Source: Solen grandis
Lineage: Eukaryota > Mollusca > Bivalvia > Adapedonta > Solenidae
NCBI GenBank assembly: GCA_021229015.1
Contig: CM037783.1
Location: forward strand, 5,279,324 to 5,343,323
Reading direction: 5' to 3'
Length of the DNA stretch: 64,000 bases
Under the pieces are notes generated by a model. It did no database searches. It saw only the letters and a program-made list of their open reading frames with translations, and was not told the DNA's origin. This document shows positions 24,501 through 31,090 of this stretch, one piece after another (position 1 is the stretch's first letter; each line of letters opens with the position of its first letter). Position numbers and translations under genes: made by a program.

Positions 24501-26329
24501 TACTTTTCTGATTAACCCTTGTCATCAGGTTACTAGTATCCATCTAGCCATCTCCATGGGGAGTCTATCACTCCACTTACGGCAGCCCACATTATAGTGC
24601 CACAAATTGCACTACCCTCTCAGGTACACATTTATACCTGGGTGAAGTGAAACAATGCAGGGTAAATTTCTTTCTCAAGGATTAGCAATGTCCCTGGCAG
24701 GACTCAATCACAGGACCATTGATGCCAAAGGACCATTGCTCTTCTGTAGATGAATATTTGAAAAATGCATGAATTCACCAATTATACCATAAACACATCA
24801 CATTCAATCTAGTGATGTATTCCCTCAACTGAAAGTACATGAAAATGCAAATTATGTATAAATCTATCAGAACCTTAAGTCAGGGATTAGTAAACTATGA
24901 ATATTACCATGGTCACATTTATCCTGGTGCCCGCCCGGCATCCCAGAATTAAAGCCATCAGATGGCATGTACAGATTGAGACAGAATCATCCAAAAACCT
25001 GCTTTAAAATAAGATCAAACGTGACAGTCCGATGCAGTGTCCAGAGCATGATCAGCTATTGATTGACAGATTTTTTTTTTATTTTGACAAGTCTTTTGGC
25101 TTTTAAATGACATCTGTCAGACCAATAATCACATGATATCTGTGACTGCCCCTACCATATGGTTGTCCACAGGAGACTGATTACTGAATGTCAGTCGGGC
25201 ATCTGTTAGGCATTCATCAATTGTCGTGTGAAGAATGACAGAAGCTTGGTAGATTTTGATCATGTTAATTATGTATATTTCTATAATTTTCAAAATCTTT
25301 CCTTCTGAAAATGACACATGTTCTAATATAATAAAATCAATGACTTAAAACCTTATTTGTTAGTTTGGCATCTCAAGTGCATCCAAAGTCAAATTAAAGT
25401 GCATAATTTAAATCCAAAGTAAGGATTTCTTTAACAAGAAAAGTGAATTGCAGCCTGAATTGTAGAGGTTGCATTCACATCTTTTCACATTGAAGTAATC
25501 CTCACGGTAATCTCTACTGAGATCCGCTCCAGTTATTTTTTTCGGAGCAGATCTGTGAAATATAGAAAGAAACAGAAATATATTGGCAGTCATGTGTATC
25601 AGTGACATAAGTGGATTGTTTTGTTAGATTAGCCATTGTAGTTTATGTAGATTATTGCCTTTTTCACTTGTTTCTGTGACGGTCATTTTTTGTGATTATA
25701 CAATTTTTTTCTGCATTTTTTTCCAATGAAAACATTAGTAAAATATCATTAACAGCTTTTTCTTCGTAAGTTTCAATTTTGTAATGATTTGAATCTGTTG
25801 CTTATATTATTCACTTTAGACTTAGAGTCACTTAAAAAAGAAAGTCGTAGTTGTTTCATAAAATGTCACATACAAAAACCACAATTTTATAAAATACAAT
25901 TTGTTTTGTTGCCTTTTTGTTAACCTTTGTAACACTAACATATGCTCTCTGTAACTGACTACAACATCAAGAATGATGTTCAACTGTCAACTACTATTTG
26001 TGAACATCCTTGTTTTCAATAAGGAAGAATGACAGCAATGACAGCTTACTCGAGTTGGGACTTTGTTGAATTGCTGTGAATATAAAGATATTATATGAAA
26101 CCAACACAACAGAACATGGTAATCAGTGGATTCTCAAAATATCCCCATTGACAGGGCATTGACGTGATCGCAGTTACACGTTTGTCAAACCAATGTTGAT
26201 GAAGATGCTTCTAGTATTGATTGACCCACTCACTTCATTTTCCTTGTGGTTTCTAATCCCTCGAACAAGGTCTTGCAAATTCTTGTCAAGAACCCTTTCC
26301 AGCGTTCCCTTCACCTTTCGTAGCGCCAT
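364..26329 (-). CDS. AP3D1: AP-3 complex subunit delta, first seven coding exons (gene incomplete at left edge)
   Basis: Large delta adaptin of the AP-3 heterotetramer, which sorts transmembrane cargo from endosomes and the trans-Golgi to lysosomes and lysosome-related organelles. Joining 26329-26234, 6184-6089, 4943-4863, 4521-4441, 2137-2030, 1266-1137 and 503-364 gives 244 codons with no stop and matching phases. The product follows animal AP3D1 nearly residue for residue: it starts MALRKVKGTLERVLDKNLQD, contains RIGYLAASQSFHDGTDV and VICELARKNPRNYLSLAP, and ends KIIKL where the family continues with FGAL. This is the first part of the N-terminal adaptin alpha-solenoid. The hinge and ear regions would lie beyond base 1. 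The start ATG is the family start, and all introns have GT-AG ends. Intron 1 is about 20 kb and repeat-filled; the others are 0.3-2.3 kb. Identity rests on recalled family sequence and is very secure. Confidence 0.96.
718..990. repeat. Short degenerate tandem repeats in AP3D1 intron 6
   Basis: At 718-895, four or five units of about 36-45 bp share CTATACCAATAT and AATTGGCAG. At 906-990, two units of about 48 bp share GCAAAAGATCTCCTCAAT. No coding potential. Confidence 0.7.
1137..1266 (-). CDS. AP3D1: AP3D1 coding exon 6
   Basis: Starts at residue 155 (MSSTRPYLRKKAVLIMYKVF... LEDPDP). 130 nt, ends in phase 1. Acceptor GGTTAG, donor GTACAG. Confidence 0.94.
1719..1850 (+). mobile_element. Family G short element in AP3D1 intron 5
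   Basis: Starts ACAAGAG with the hairpin TGTTCT/GGAACA and block GTCACCTGCTG. It has a purine-rich GATGGACAGATG stretch and ends with the complementary block CAGCAGGTGACAC. About 130 bp, no tandem monomers. The 3' neighbour is AATTACC, not a long A-run. Confidence 0.75.
2030..2137 (-). CDS. AP3D1: AP3D1 coding exon 5
   Basis: Residues 119-154 (DLSSQNLYDAGVALNGLSCF... NDIMTL), 36 codons, phase 0/0. Acceptor GTGCAG, donor GTGAGT. Confidence 0.95.
2320..3060 (+). repeat. Family L degenerate tandem array in AP3D1 intron 4
   Basis: Four diverged units of about 150-170 bp. Each has a TCTATTTTTAG-like start, a GTGACCTTGACC-like core, and CATCAAAGCTTTATCTTTACAC. It ends GACTGACGGACAGATC, like the 3' tracts of the other families. 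No 5' or 3' terminal blocks are recognisable, so it is probably an old truncated copy. Confidence 0.65.
3385..3555. repeat. AT-rich tandem repeat
   Basis: Four units of about 45-60 bp built on ATATTGATATTTGTCTTC plus GATATTTCTTCCA, in AP3D1 intron 4. Confidence 0.7.
3724..3819. repeat. Inverted repeat with 35-bp arms
   Basis: GATAGTAAAAGAAACA followed by a T-run is mirrored by an A-run and TGTTTCTTTTACTATC around a loop of about 25 bp. MITE-like or a simple foldback. Confidence 0.75.
4441..4521 (-). CDS. AP3D1: AP3D1 coding exon 4
   Basis: Residues 92-118 (RIGYLAASQSFHDGTDVLML... NMIRK), 27 codons, phase 0/0. Acceptor TTCCAG, donor GTACGT. Confidence 0.95.
4863..4943 (-). CDS. AP3D1: AP3D1 coding exon 3
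   Basis: Residues 65-91 (LQMLGYDISWAAFNIIEVMS... FTFK), 27 codons, phase 0/0. Acceptor TTTCAG, donor GTAAGT. Confidence 0.95.
5594..5666. repeat. Self-complementary GAT/ATC microsatellite
   Basis: A (GAT)n tract at about 5594-5620 is followed after a spacer of about 20 bp by an (ATC)n tract at about 5630-5664. The two can pair as a hairpin. Lies in AP3D1 intron 2. Confidence 0.85.
6089..6184 (-). CDS. AP3D1: AP3D1 coding exon 2
   Basis: Residues 33-64 (GKYVAECLDEIKAELRQDN... to NKLTY). Acceptor TTTCAG lies just before 6184 and donor GTAAGT just after 6089. Phase 0 on both sides. It is separated from exon 1 by about 20 kb. Confidence 0.95.
6340..6575 (+). repeat. Family K fragment
   Basis: Carries GGTCATAACTCTAGAGTGTC, TTTAGTAAAGATTGGTTCAA and ATTTTTTATCAAT. 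The same order recurs at 9600-10130 and, reversed, at 60505-61560. No termini visible. Confidence 0.65.
7151..7495. mobile_element. MITE with imperfect terminal inverted repeats of about 44 bp
   Basis: The left end 7151-7192 (CAAACTCCGTGCACCGGTTA, then CGCTACGCTACTTTAACC) is the imperfect reverse complement of 7454-7495. Total 345 bp, AT-rich centre, no ORF. I could not define a target duplication. Confidence 0.75.
7893..8613 (+). mobile_element. Family A element, complete
   Basis: 5' end AACAAGAGGGCTATGATGGT, then CGCTCACCTGA. Then three to four monomers of about 145 bp (TTTTTGACCCCACATG, AAGTTTCATGAA, AATGTGGCCTCTAGAGTGTT), a short AACGACG-like tract (GACGACACGACGTC), and the 3' hairpin of GAGCAC/GTGCTC with CAGGTGAGCTAAAAA. 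Non-coding. Confidence 0.85.
9600..10135 (+). repeat. Family K tandem units
   Basis: Three diverged units of about 170 bp: CAAGGGCCATAACTCTGGAG, CAATCTGGCTGGTTAT, TGAACTTGGTTGAGATAT, ACCAAGTTTGGTAAAGATTG. No termini; a truncated copy. Confidence 0.7.
10225..10482 (+). mobile_element. Family F 3' fragment
   Basis: One monomer (TTCAGTCAAG, CCTTGGTTGTCTGATG, TTGCATGCAAAACTTTAACC), then AGGGCGACTACAATAGCTCT and the 3' end AATAGTCAAGCTAAAAA. The 5' end is missing. Confidence 0.75.
11742..11989 (+). mobile_element. tRNA-derived SINE with poly(A) tail and 9-bp target duplication
   Basis: RNA polymerase III A box TAGCGTAGTGG and B box GGTTCAATCCC lie at tRNA-like spacing. A conserved body block follows (TTCTTCGGATGCTCCAGTTT), then an AATAAA-rich end and about 12 A. 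The target duplication AATCATCAT is at 11733-11741 and 11990-11998. No ORF. A reversed relative lies at 63100-63236. Confidence 0.88.
12319..14212 (+). mobile_element. Family B element interrupted by a family A element
   Basis: 5' part 12319-12438 (AACAAG, GCTCACCTGAG, TACCCAAGAAACATCTGTAC, then GGAGATGATTTTTAAAG). The body resumes at 13761 with TTGCCATGGCAACCAGAGTT and ends at 14203-14212 with GTGCTCAGGTGAGCTAAAAA. The interrupted order is restored by comparison with the reversed B copies at 31613-32264 and 44206-45053. Confidence 0.82.
12439..13760 (+). mobile_element. Family A element nested in family B
   Basis: 5' end AACAAGAGGGCCAAGATGGC, hairpin GGGCCA/TGGCCC, CGCTCACCTGA. About nine monomers of 145 bp; the last four are almost identical. 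Then GACGACACACGACGGAC and the 3' end GTGCTCAGGTGAGCTAAAAA. Short ORFs of about 71 aa on the minus strand recur every 145 bp and are a by-product of the repeat. Confidence 0.88.
14262..14366 (-). mobile_element. tRNA-like SINE fragment and a 22-bp direct repeat
   Basis: On the minus strand an A-box-like TGGCCCAGTGG is followed by a B-box-like GGTTCCATCTC. Next to it GGATCAGCCCAACTTAGTCT is duplicated in tandem (14322-14366). Too degenerate to be a tRNA gene. Confidence 0.5.
14810..15687. mobile_element. Foldback element with arms of about 280 bp
   Basis: The left arm (CAAGATTCATACCCTCGTTG ... CAGCCGGTCTCC ... AAGGTAAACCAACTCAATAAT region) is the imperfect inverse of the right arm from about 15405. 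The loop of about 300 bp has no recognisable gene. Confidence 0.78.
15681..16427. mobile_element. Terminal-inverted-repeat element, about 745 bp
   Basis: Ends read GTATACAC.GG.CAGATTAG plus GCGCA on the left and the inverse on the right (TGCGCCTAATCTGCCGGTGT at about 16399). Interior ORFs of 60-80 aa have no recognised similarity. Probably a non-autonomous DNA transposon. Confidence 0.65.
16528..16547 (+). mobile_element. Orphan 3' end of the A/B/C/E group
   Basis: Isolated GTGCTCAGGTGAGCTAAAAA with no body upstream. It abuts the foldback cluster. Confidence 0.6.
16572..16822 (+). mobile_element. Family H element, one monomer
   Basis: 5' AAACAACTG with the hairpin GTGTTGCACGCAACA and GAGTCCCCTACCGG. 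One monomer with CATTACCACAGCAACCAAAG. Then GGATGGACGGACGGCAAAC and a decayed 3' block (TAGTCCCTTATATAG). Confidence 0.75.
17118..17540 (+). mobile_element. Chimeric element: family F 5' end, family C body, family G piece
   Basis: The 5' end AACAAGAGCTGTCCTCAAGA with its GCTGTC/GACAGC hairpin is family F. From about 17205 the body is family C (GTGACCCCTGGGGCAGGGCC, TTACACACCAAATATCTAA). A family G segment (GTGTTCTTTGGAACATGTGT ... GATGTGTCACCTTG) sits at about 17374-17473, after which C-type sequence resumes. No clean 3' end. Confidence 0.65.
18434..18495 (+). mobile_element. Family D 5' end fragment
   Basis: AACTAGAAATATGTCCAGAG with the GTCC/GGAC hairpin, then ACAGATGCCCCCACCAGTCG and CATTTTCCAAAAC. 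It matches the 5' end of the family D copy at 58349-58890. Confidence 0.65.
18513..19428 (+). mobile_element. Family E element
   Basis: AACAAGAGGGCCAAGATGG, a 23-bp insert, then a second start AACAAGATGGCCCTAAAGAC with CAGTCACCTGAG. About four monomers of 161 bp (GAAGATGCTAGAGTGCAAAC, GGGGCATAACTCCTGACCTA, GATATCAGCCATAATCAAAC). Then GATGGATGGATGGACGACAA and the 3' end GCACATGTGCTCTGGTGAGC plus TAAAA. Confidence 0.82.
19950..20098 (-). mobile_element. SINE 3' body fragment
   Basis: The reverse complement matches the body of the SINE at 61776-62020 (CCAGCTGGCTTG, GGTAGGTCGGTGGTTCTACC, CTGTAATTAGCTG). The tRNA-like head is missing. Confidence 0.7.
20215..20765 (+). mobile_element. Family F element (truncated) containing a family G insertion
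   Basis: Starts with a decayed X block (GCACGCTTGACTGTTCGAAA) and the family leader TCTATTTCAATTCTTGCCCTT. It is split at about 20339 by family G, resumes with TGATATATATCTTGATATTC, and is cut at 20765 by the next F element. Confidence 0.72.
20339..20487 (+). mobile_element. Family G element nested in family F
   Basis: AACAAGAGTGTTCTTTGGGA, then GTGTCACCTGCTG, a GATGGACAGACAGATGGAC tract, and TACAGCAGGTGACAC before an A-run. The uninterrupted F sequence is seen at 20875 (AATAGTCAAAAATGATAAAC). Confidence 0.82.
20766..22249 (+). mobile_element. Family F element, complete
   Basis: 5' end AACAAGAGCTGTCAGAGGAC with GCTGTC/GACAGC hairpin and GCACGCTCGACTATT. About eight monomers near 165 bp (GGGCCATAATTTGTATAAAA, GATGCCCCTGAACA, TGCATGCAAAACTTTAACC). 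Then GCAAGGGTGACTACAACAGC and the 3' end GAATAGTTGAGCTAATAA. Non-coding. Confidence 0.85.
22421..22522 (+). repeat. Tandem repeat, unit of about 32 bp
   Basis: Four units of AACTATATAGGGGCTGCCTC plus CCAAGT, the first lacking the TATA part. Confidence 0.85.
22730..23530 (+). mobile_element. Family H element, complete
   Basis: 5' end AACAAGTAACTG with the hairpin GTGTTGTATGCAACAC and AAGTCCCCTACCGG. Four nearly identical monomers of about 150 bp (TTTCCGTTACCATAGCAACC, GATGTGCATAATCTACACAT, TTATCGCGGGATCC). A long GACGGACGGACAGACGG tract (about 23428-23480) and the 3' end CACCGGTAGGGGACTAATAA follow. Confidence 0.88.
24540..24745 (-). mobile_element. Possible old SINE remnant
   Basis: On the minus strand a B-box-like GTGATTGAGTCCTGCCAGGG precedes a tail resembling mollusc SINE 3' regions (CACCCAGGTATAAATGTG, TACCTGAGAGGGTAG). 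The A box is not clear. Confidence 0.35.
26234..26329 (-). CDS. AP3D1: AP3D1 coding exon 1
   Basis: Residues 1-32, from the start ATG (26329-26327) to NHKENE. Ends in phase 0 at a strong GTGAGT donor (26233-26228). Length and start match the family exactly. Confidence 0.95.
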
Positions 26330-26560
26330 AGCGACCACTTAACCCGCTAGGCCTTTTGGACAGTTGTAAGCACTTTTCAAATGAGGTAAAAATATATTTA
26401 TTTTGTCGCCGACACAGGTGGTACTGTTTTCAGTAGAGCTATCATGGCCTCCTATGTGATCATGTGACTGTTGACGTTGTCGGAGCTAGACTGTGTACAG
26501 GATATTTTTAGGTACAGCTGTGTCCACACTCCATACCGTACTCAGCGATGAATGCTTCAC
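26330..26560 (-). promoter_or_regulatory. AP3D1: Presumed AP3D1 promoter and 5'UTR region
   Basis: Lies directly upstream of the AP3D1 start codon. It is richer in CG dinucleotides than the introns and holds E-box-like CATGTG and a TGACGTT at 26455-26480. No TATA box at a convincing distance. Inferred from position only. Confidence 0.35.
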
Positions 26561-26831
26561 TAATTAGCACACATAAAACATGCAGACACTTGTGACATAT
26601 TTGGAGAATTATTATGAAATTGACAGTTCATCATATTAGTTATGTAAGGGAGGTCCTTGGTTATGTCATAAATTTTTTAGTTAATTTAGGCGCCGATAGG
26701 GTTTTTATAGTTAATTATGTCGCATTTATTTTGTATAGTTCAATAAAGAACTTTACTTGCGTAAACCAGCAATGTGCTTCGTGCGTAAACCCTTTCATAT
26801 AAAATAAAACCATAAAAAAGTGTTTTTTTTG

Positions 26832-27534
26832 TTTTTATCTCACCTGAGCACAACGTGCTCATGGTGAGCTTTTGTGGTCGCCTTTTGTCCGTCGTCCGTG
26901 CGTGCGTCCGTGCGTCCATCGTCAATTTCTTTAAACAACATCTTCTAAACTACTCACTGGATTTTGATAAAACTTCACAGGAATGTTCATTATGGGACCC
27001 TTTACCAAAGTTGTTAAAATTATTTTGATTGGTCAAAAATCTAGGACAAAGGAGCTAAAAATAGATTTTAAAAATGAAAAATTTAAAAATCTTCTTCTCC
27101 GAAACCACAAGGCCTAGCCTTTTGATTTTTGAGTTGTAAGAAAACCTTAAAAATCTTCTTGTAAGAAAGTATAAGGCCTGGAGCTTAGATATTTGGTGTG
27201 TAGCATCATCTTATGGACCCTTACCAAGATTGTTAAAATAATAGCCCTGGGTCAAAATTAGGCTTCCCCAGCTAGGGGACACTTATTTTACATAGAGTAA
27301 TGTAGGAAAATCTTCAAAATTCATCTTGTCAAAACTCATGAGGCCTGGAGTTTAGATATCTGGTGTGTAGCATCATCTTATAGACACTTACCAAGATTGT
27401 GAAAATTATGGCCGTGGGGAGGAGTATCTTGAAAATTTAGGAACCGTCCATTAACCTAAAACCCTTTAAATAAGTTAATTTAAAGCAGTGATACTCGGGT
27501 GAGCGATTTAGGGCCATCATGGCCCTCTTGTTTT
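26832..27534 (-). mobile_element. Family C element, complete, reversed
   Basis: On the minus strand the 5' end AACAAGAGGGCCATGATGGC is followed by CGCTCACCCGAG and three diverged units near 165 bp (GATATTTGGTGTGTAGCATC on the plus strand). A GACGGACGACGG-type tract and the 3' end GAGCACGTTGTGCTCAGGTG plus AGATAAAAA follow. Lies between the two genes. Confidence 0.82.
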
Positions 27535-27764
27535 GTTTTTTGTTGTTGTTGTTTTTTACAATAATGAAGCGCGTTAATTGCCTCTATATCTCTCTCTTTC
27601 ATATATAATTGATGTAAATAATGTATTAAAACATAAAGGAACAAGAAACGCACGTGATATGTCGAATAGATTTGTCAATGTATATAACAACCAAAGATTT
27701 TTTAATTACAGCCATAAGTTAGATATCACGGTTAAAAGCCTATATACATTGTATACTGCATTAC

Positions 27765-27945
27765 GACCAGGGACTCATATATAAGCAGGACCTTTAATAT
27801 AATTATATTTATAGAATATCTCCTAGCTGATATAACAGAGTCCCTGGTTACCACATAGTGTCATTGACTAAAGCAACCTTATCGTGCCATTACTTTCATT
27901 AGGGACTTTATATAACATACGACTATATTAGAGTCCCTGCTTTCA
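27765..27945. repeat. Repeated and inverted GGGACTC motifs
   Basis: CAGGGACTCATATA (27769), AGAGTCCCTGGTTA (27837), TTAGGGACTTTATATA (27899) and TTAGAGTCCCTGC (27929) form alternating inverted copies. Purpose unknown; perhaps a small AT-rich foldback. Confidence 0.5.
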
Positions 27946-28064
27946 TTAATTTAGTTTACACTTAATTATTTTATGTTGATTAAAAAACAAGTAATAAAAA
28001 AGAAGCTAGACTTATAATGTTCTATAAAATAGATAACAACATGGTCGCAATAAAAAAAGAAAAT

Positions 28065-28380
28065 TATCTCCAAAAGCCAAATAGACAGTCAAGACACACA
28101 CAAATAATCATGCCAATGCACAATTAACTGCCACAAAAGACTGTAGGAAATGGTTGTTCTTCGTAAACATCATCAGAGACTGGAACAAACTGCCACCTCG
28201 TATAGCCTCAGCTGCATGAGTCACTTGAAATATTCAAAACTCAAGTGACATCACTCACTAATTATACCCTAAATATCTGTTTTTATCCTGTTTTTAACTT
28301 ATATAATGCGCGTTCTGCCAGTATATTCAATATGTTGAATGTGGGCAGTAAGTGGCAGAAGAAGTTCATATAGTTTATAC
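28065..28380 (+). pseudogene. 3' tail of a LINE reverse transcriptase, broken
   Basis: Conceptual frames carry RKWLFFVNIIRDWNKLPPRI followed, after a one-base shift near 28220, by ESLEIFKTQV. This is the C-terminal RDWN-LP signature common to Jockey/CR1-type LINE ORF2 proteins. A stop and at least one more frameshift lie upstream. No endonuclease or catalytic domain is present, as expected of a 5'-truncated, dead insertion. Confidence 0.75.
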
Positions 28381-28962
28381 AAATCCCTCTTGAAGGATCC
28401 TGGGTTGGATCAGTACAAATTCTTGCCCAAACGGAGTTCGAATCCTTAACCTTTGAATTATAAGTATATTTATTTGTTTTGATTGTTGATGTTGTTTTGT
28501 CGTTTTATTTGTTTTATATATACATGATAAAGATCAACTGAAAAGAGATTTAATATAACAAAATGTTCCCCTGGACCAGGTGGACAAACATGATAGCTTT
28601 GCAGAGACTAGTGTAGGTAGCTCGTATTGCACTAGCTGAAACATGAACATGAATGTGTATACATATCTTAGGAAAATGCAACAGTAATGCCGAATATGGT
28701 TTAAAGACAATTAATTGCACTGCAGTTATTTAATAACATGACTTTGCTCAAAATTTTCGACCCTGGCAGTAAAATTATACAGCTCAAGTGTTGGAAGGTA
28801 CAAAATAATTTATGATTATATATAAAAATATTGACCCAGATACCCTTCACAATGCCATCCTACAGATCACAATCAAAGTTTGCATCTCATCTCTATTTCA
28901 TCAGGAACATACAATATAGGTATTATAGATATAAATTTATACAGAGCTGGATTCAGGAGTTC

Positions 28963-28989
28963 GGGGGGGGGGGGGGGGGGGGGGGGGGG
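28963..28989 (+). repeat. 27-base homopolymer of G
   Basis: Uninterrupted G run immediately upstream of a family C element. It could form a G-quadruplex; exact length is uncertain in assemblies. Confidence 0.9.
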
Positions 28990-28997
28990 TGATACTA

Positions 28998-29797
28998 AAA
29001 CAAGATGGCCCTGAATCGCTCACCTGAGAAATATTGCTTTCATTGACTTTTACAACATAGTCATACTGAATACAAAATCTATGCAGAAGAATATCATTTT
29101 AATTCCACACAAAAAGTTTACATGTGGTCCGGAAAACCAATTTTGACCCCAGGGTCATGATTTGAACAAAATTGGTAGATGTCTATAAGGCAATGTTACA
29201 CACCAAATATCTGACTCCAGGCATTGTGGTTTCTGAGGAGAAGATTTTTATATAAGCCTATGTAAATTCAAGTGACCGCTTGGGCGGGGCCAATTTTGAC
29301 CCCAGGGCCATGACTTGAACAAACTTGGTAGAGATCCATAGACAATGCTTCACACCAAATATCTAAGCTCCAGGCCTTGTGGTTTCTGAGAAGAAGATTT
29401 TTTAGTGTTTTTTTTTTCTATAAAACCTATGTAAAATCAAGTGACCCCTGGGGCGGGGTCAATTTTGACCCCAGGGTTATGATCTGAACAAACTTGGTAG
29501 ATGTGCACTAGACTATGCTACACATCAAATATCTAGGCCTTGCAGTTTTGTAAAAGGAGATTTTCAAAGTTTGCATTTTTAAAATCTATTTTTAGCTCCT
29601 GTGACCTACTTTTTCAACCAATCAAAATAATTTGAACAATCTTGATAGAGGGCATCATACGGATGATTCCTGTGAAGTTTGTTCAAAATCCATCCTGCGG
29701 TTTAGGAGGAGATGTTGTTTAAAGGAAATTGTTGACACCAGACAAAAGGTGATTAAAAAGCTCACCATAAGCACATTGTGCTCAAGTGAGCTAAAAA
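28998..29797 (+). mobile_element. Family C element, complete
   Basis: AACAAGATGGCCCTGAATCG, CTCACCTGAG, three units with TTTTGACCCCAGGGCCATGA and ACACACCAAATATCTAAGCT. Then GACACCAGACAAAAGGTGAT and the 3' end GCACATTGTGCTCAAGTGAG plus CTAAAAA. Confidence 0.82.
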
Positions 29798-29974
29798 TGT
29801 AGGCAATGACAATGCAAGTGGCTTGCCTGTTTTGACCAAGTGTGAGAAGGGTGTAGTTTCGGTTTGATAATGTGACTGGGTGTGATATCATACCACATGT
29901 CTACGGTGTGATACTGCAGAGTGACTGTAGCCAAGTACAGGTATTTAGTGATAAATCAATAGGCAATAAGACAT

Positions 29975-30095
29975 GTAGCTTGGAAGCTCAGTTGGTAGAG
30001 TGCAGGAACTGTATCTATACTATATCTGTCTCAACACACAACCTCCCACTCCTGAGGCGGACAATCTAACCTCTCGGCCACCCGATTCAGTAATG
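29975..30095 (-). mobile_element. tRNA-like SINE heads, degenerate and facing each other
   Basis: Plus strand 29978-30005 reads AGCTCAGTTGGTAGAGTGCA, like a tRNA D-arm. The minus strand from 30095 reads GGTGGCCGAGAGGTTAGA, another A-box-like start. Neither has an intact B box at tRNA spacing. Confidence 0.45.
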
Positions 30096-30143
30096 ATACT
30101 GCGCTATGAGTACTCACAGTATATTTACTCTCAGACAGACATT

Positions 30144-30968
30144 CATATCATTATAATAAAGACTGGGACAAAAATGTAGGCCTCTAAAGTGTTTACAAGA
30201 TTTACAAGAAAGTGACTCATTTTCAAACTCATCCAATATATCATTTAGTCAAACATCCTGACCAAATCTATTGAAGATTGGGGCTAAAACTGTGGTCTCT
30301 AGAGAGTTCACAAGGTTTTTCTTAGATTTGACCTAGTGACCTAGTTTTTGATCCCACATGACCCAATTTCAATTTCATCCAAGATATCATGTAGACAAAC
30401 ACCCTGACCAAATTTCATGAAGATTGGGCCAAAACTGTGGCCTCTTGAGTGTTCACAAGGTTTTTAAAAGATTTGACCTGGTGACCTAGTTTTTGACCCC
30501 TCATGACCCAATTTCAAACTCATCTGTGATATCATGTAGACAAACATCCTGACCAAATTTTATGAAGATTGGGCCAAAACTGTGGCATCTGGAGTGTTCA
30601 CAAGGTTTTTCTAAGATTTGACCTGGTGACCTAGTTTTTGACCCCACATGACCCAATTTCAAACTCATCTGAGATATCATGTAGACAAACATCCTGACCA
30701 AGTTTCATGAAGTTTGGGCCAAAACTGTGGCCTCTAGAGTGTTCACAAGGTTTTTCTAAGATTTGACCTGGTGACCTAGTTTTTGACCCTACATGACCCA
30801 ATTTTGAACTCATCCTAGATATCATGTAGACAAACATCCTGACCAAGTTTCATGAAGATTGGGCCAAAACTGTGGCCTCTAGAGTGTTCACAAGCAATTG
30901 TTGACGATGGACGACGCACAATCACAAAGCTCACCTGAGCACTTGTGCTCAGGTGAGGTTAAAAAAAA
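30144..30968 (+). mobile_element. Family A element, 5'-truncated
   Basis: About five monomers of 145 bp followed by TTGTTGACGATGGACGACGC and the hairpin CACCTGAGCACTTGTGCTCA. The end is mutated to GGTGAGGTTAAAA. The AACAAGAG start is absent. Confidence 0.82.
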
Positions 30969-31090
30969 GTGTTTTCAAAACTTGGACTTATGTACTTAAA
31001 AGTTTGTGTGTGTGTGTTGCTGTCTATCCAACTTTGACCTATGCATGTATTTAAGGATGATTTCATAAGCAAATGAACATTTAATTTTTC

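Larger units (their letters stand above)
6185..26233 (-). other. AP3D1: AP3D1 intron 1 (about 20 kb, repeat-filled)
   Basis: Runs from the donor after codon 32 to the acceptor before codon 33. It holds elements of families A, B, E, F, G, H and K, a SINE, a MITE and a composite foldback, listed separately. At 8614-9600, 10483-11741, 17530-18430 and 23531-26233 I see mostly AT-rich sequence, with one possible SINE remnant at 24540-24745. No internal exon of AP3D1 is missing, since codons 32 and 33 are contiguous in the family. Confidence 0.9.

Noticed and set aside
26340..26480. Lysosomal CLEAR-type control site for AP3D1
   Set aside because: CATGTG and TGACGTT are present but no full GTCACGTGAC motif is seen; too weak to claim.
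29975..30095. tRNA genes on both strands
   Set aside because: Only A-box-like parts are recognisable; no complete cloverleaf on either strand.
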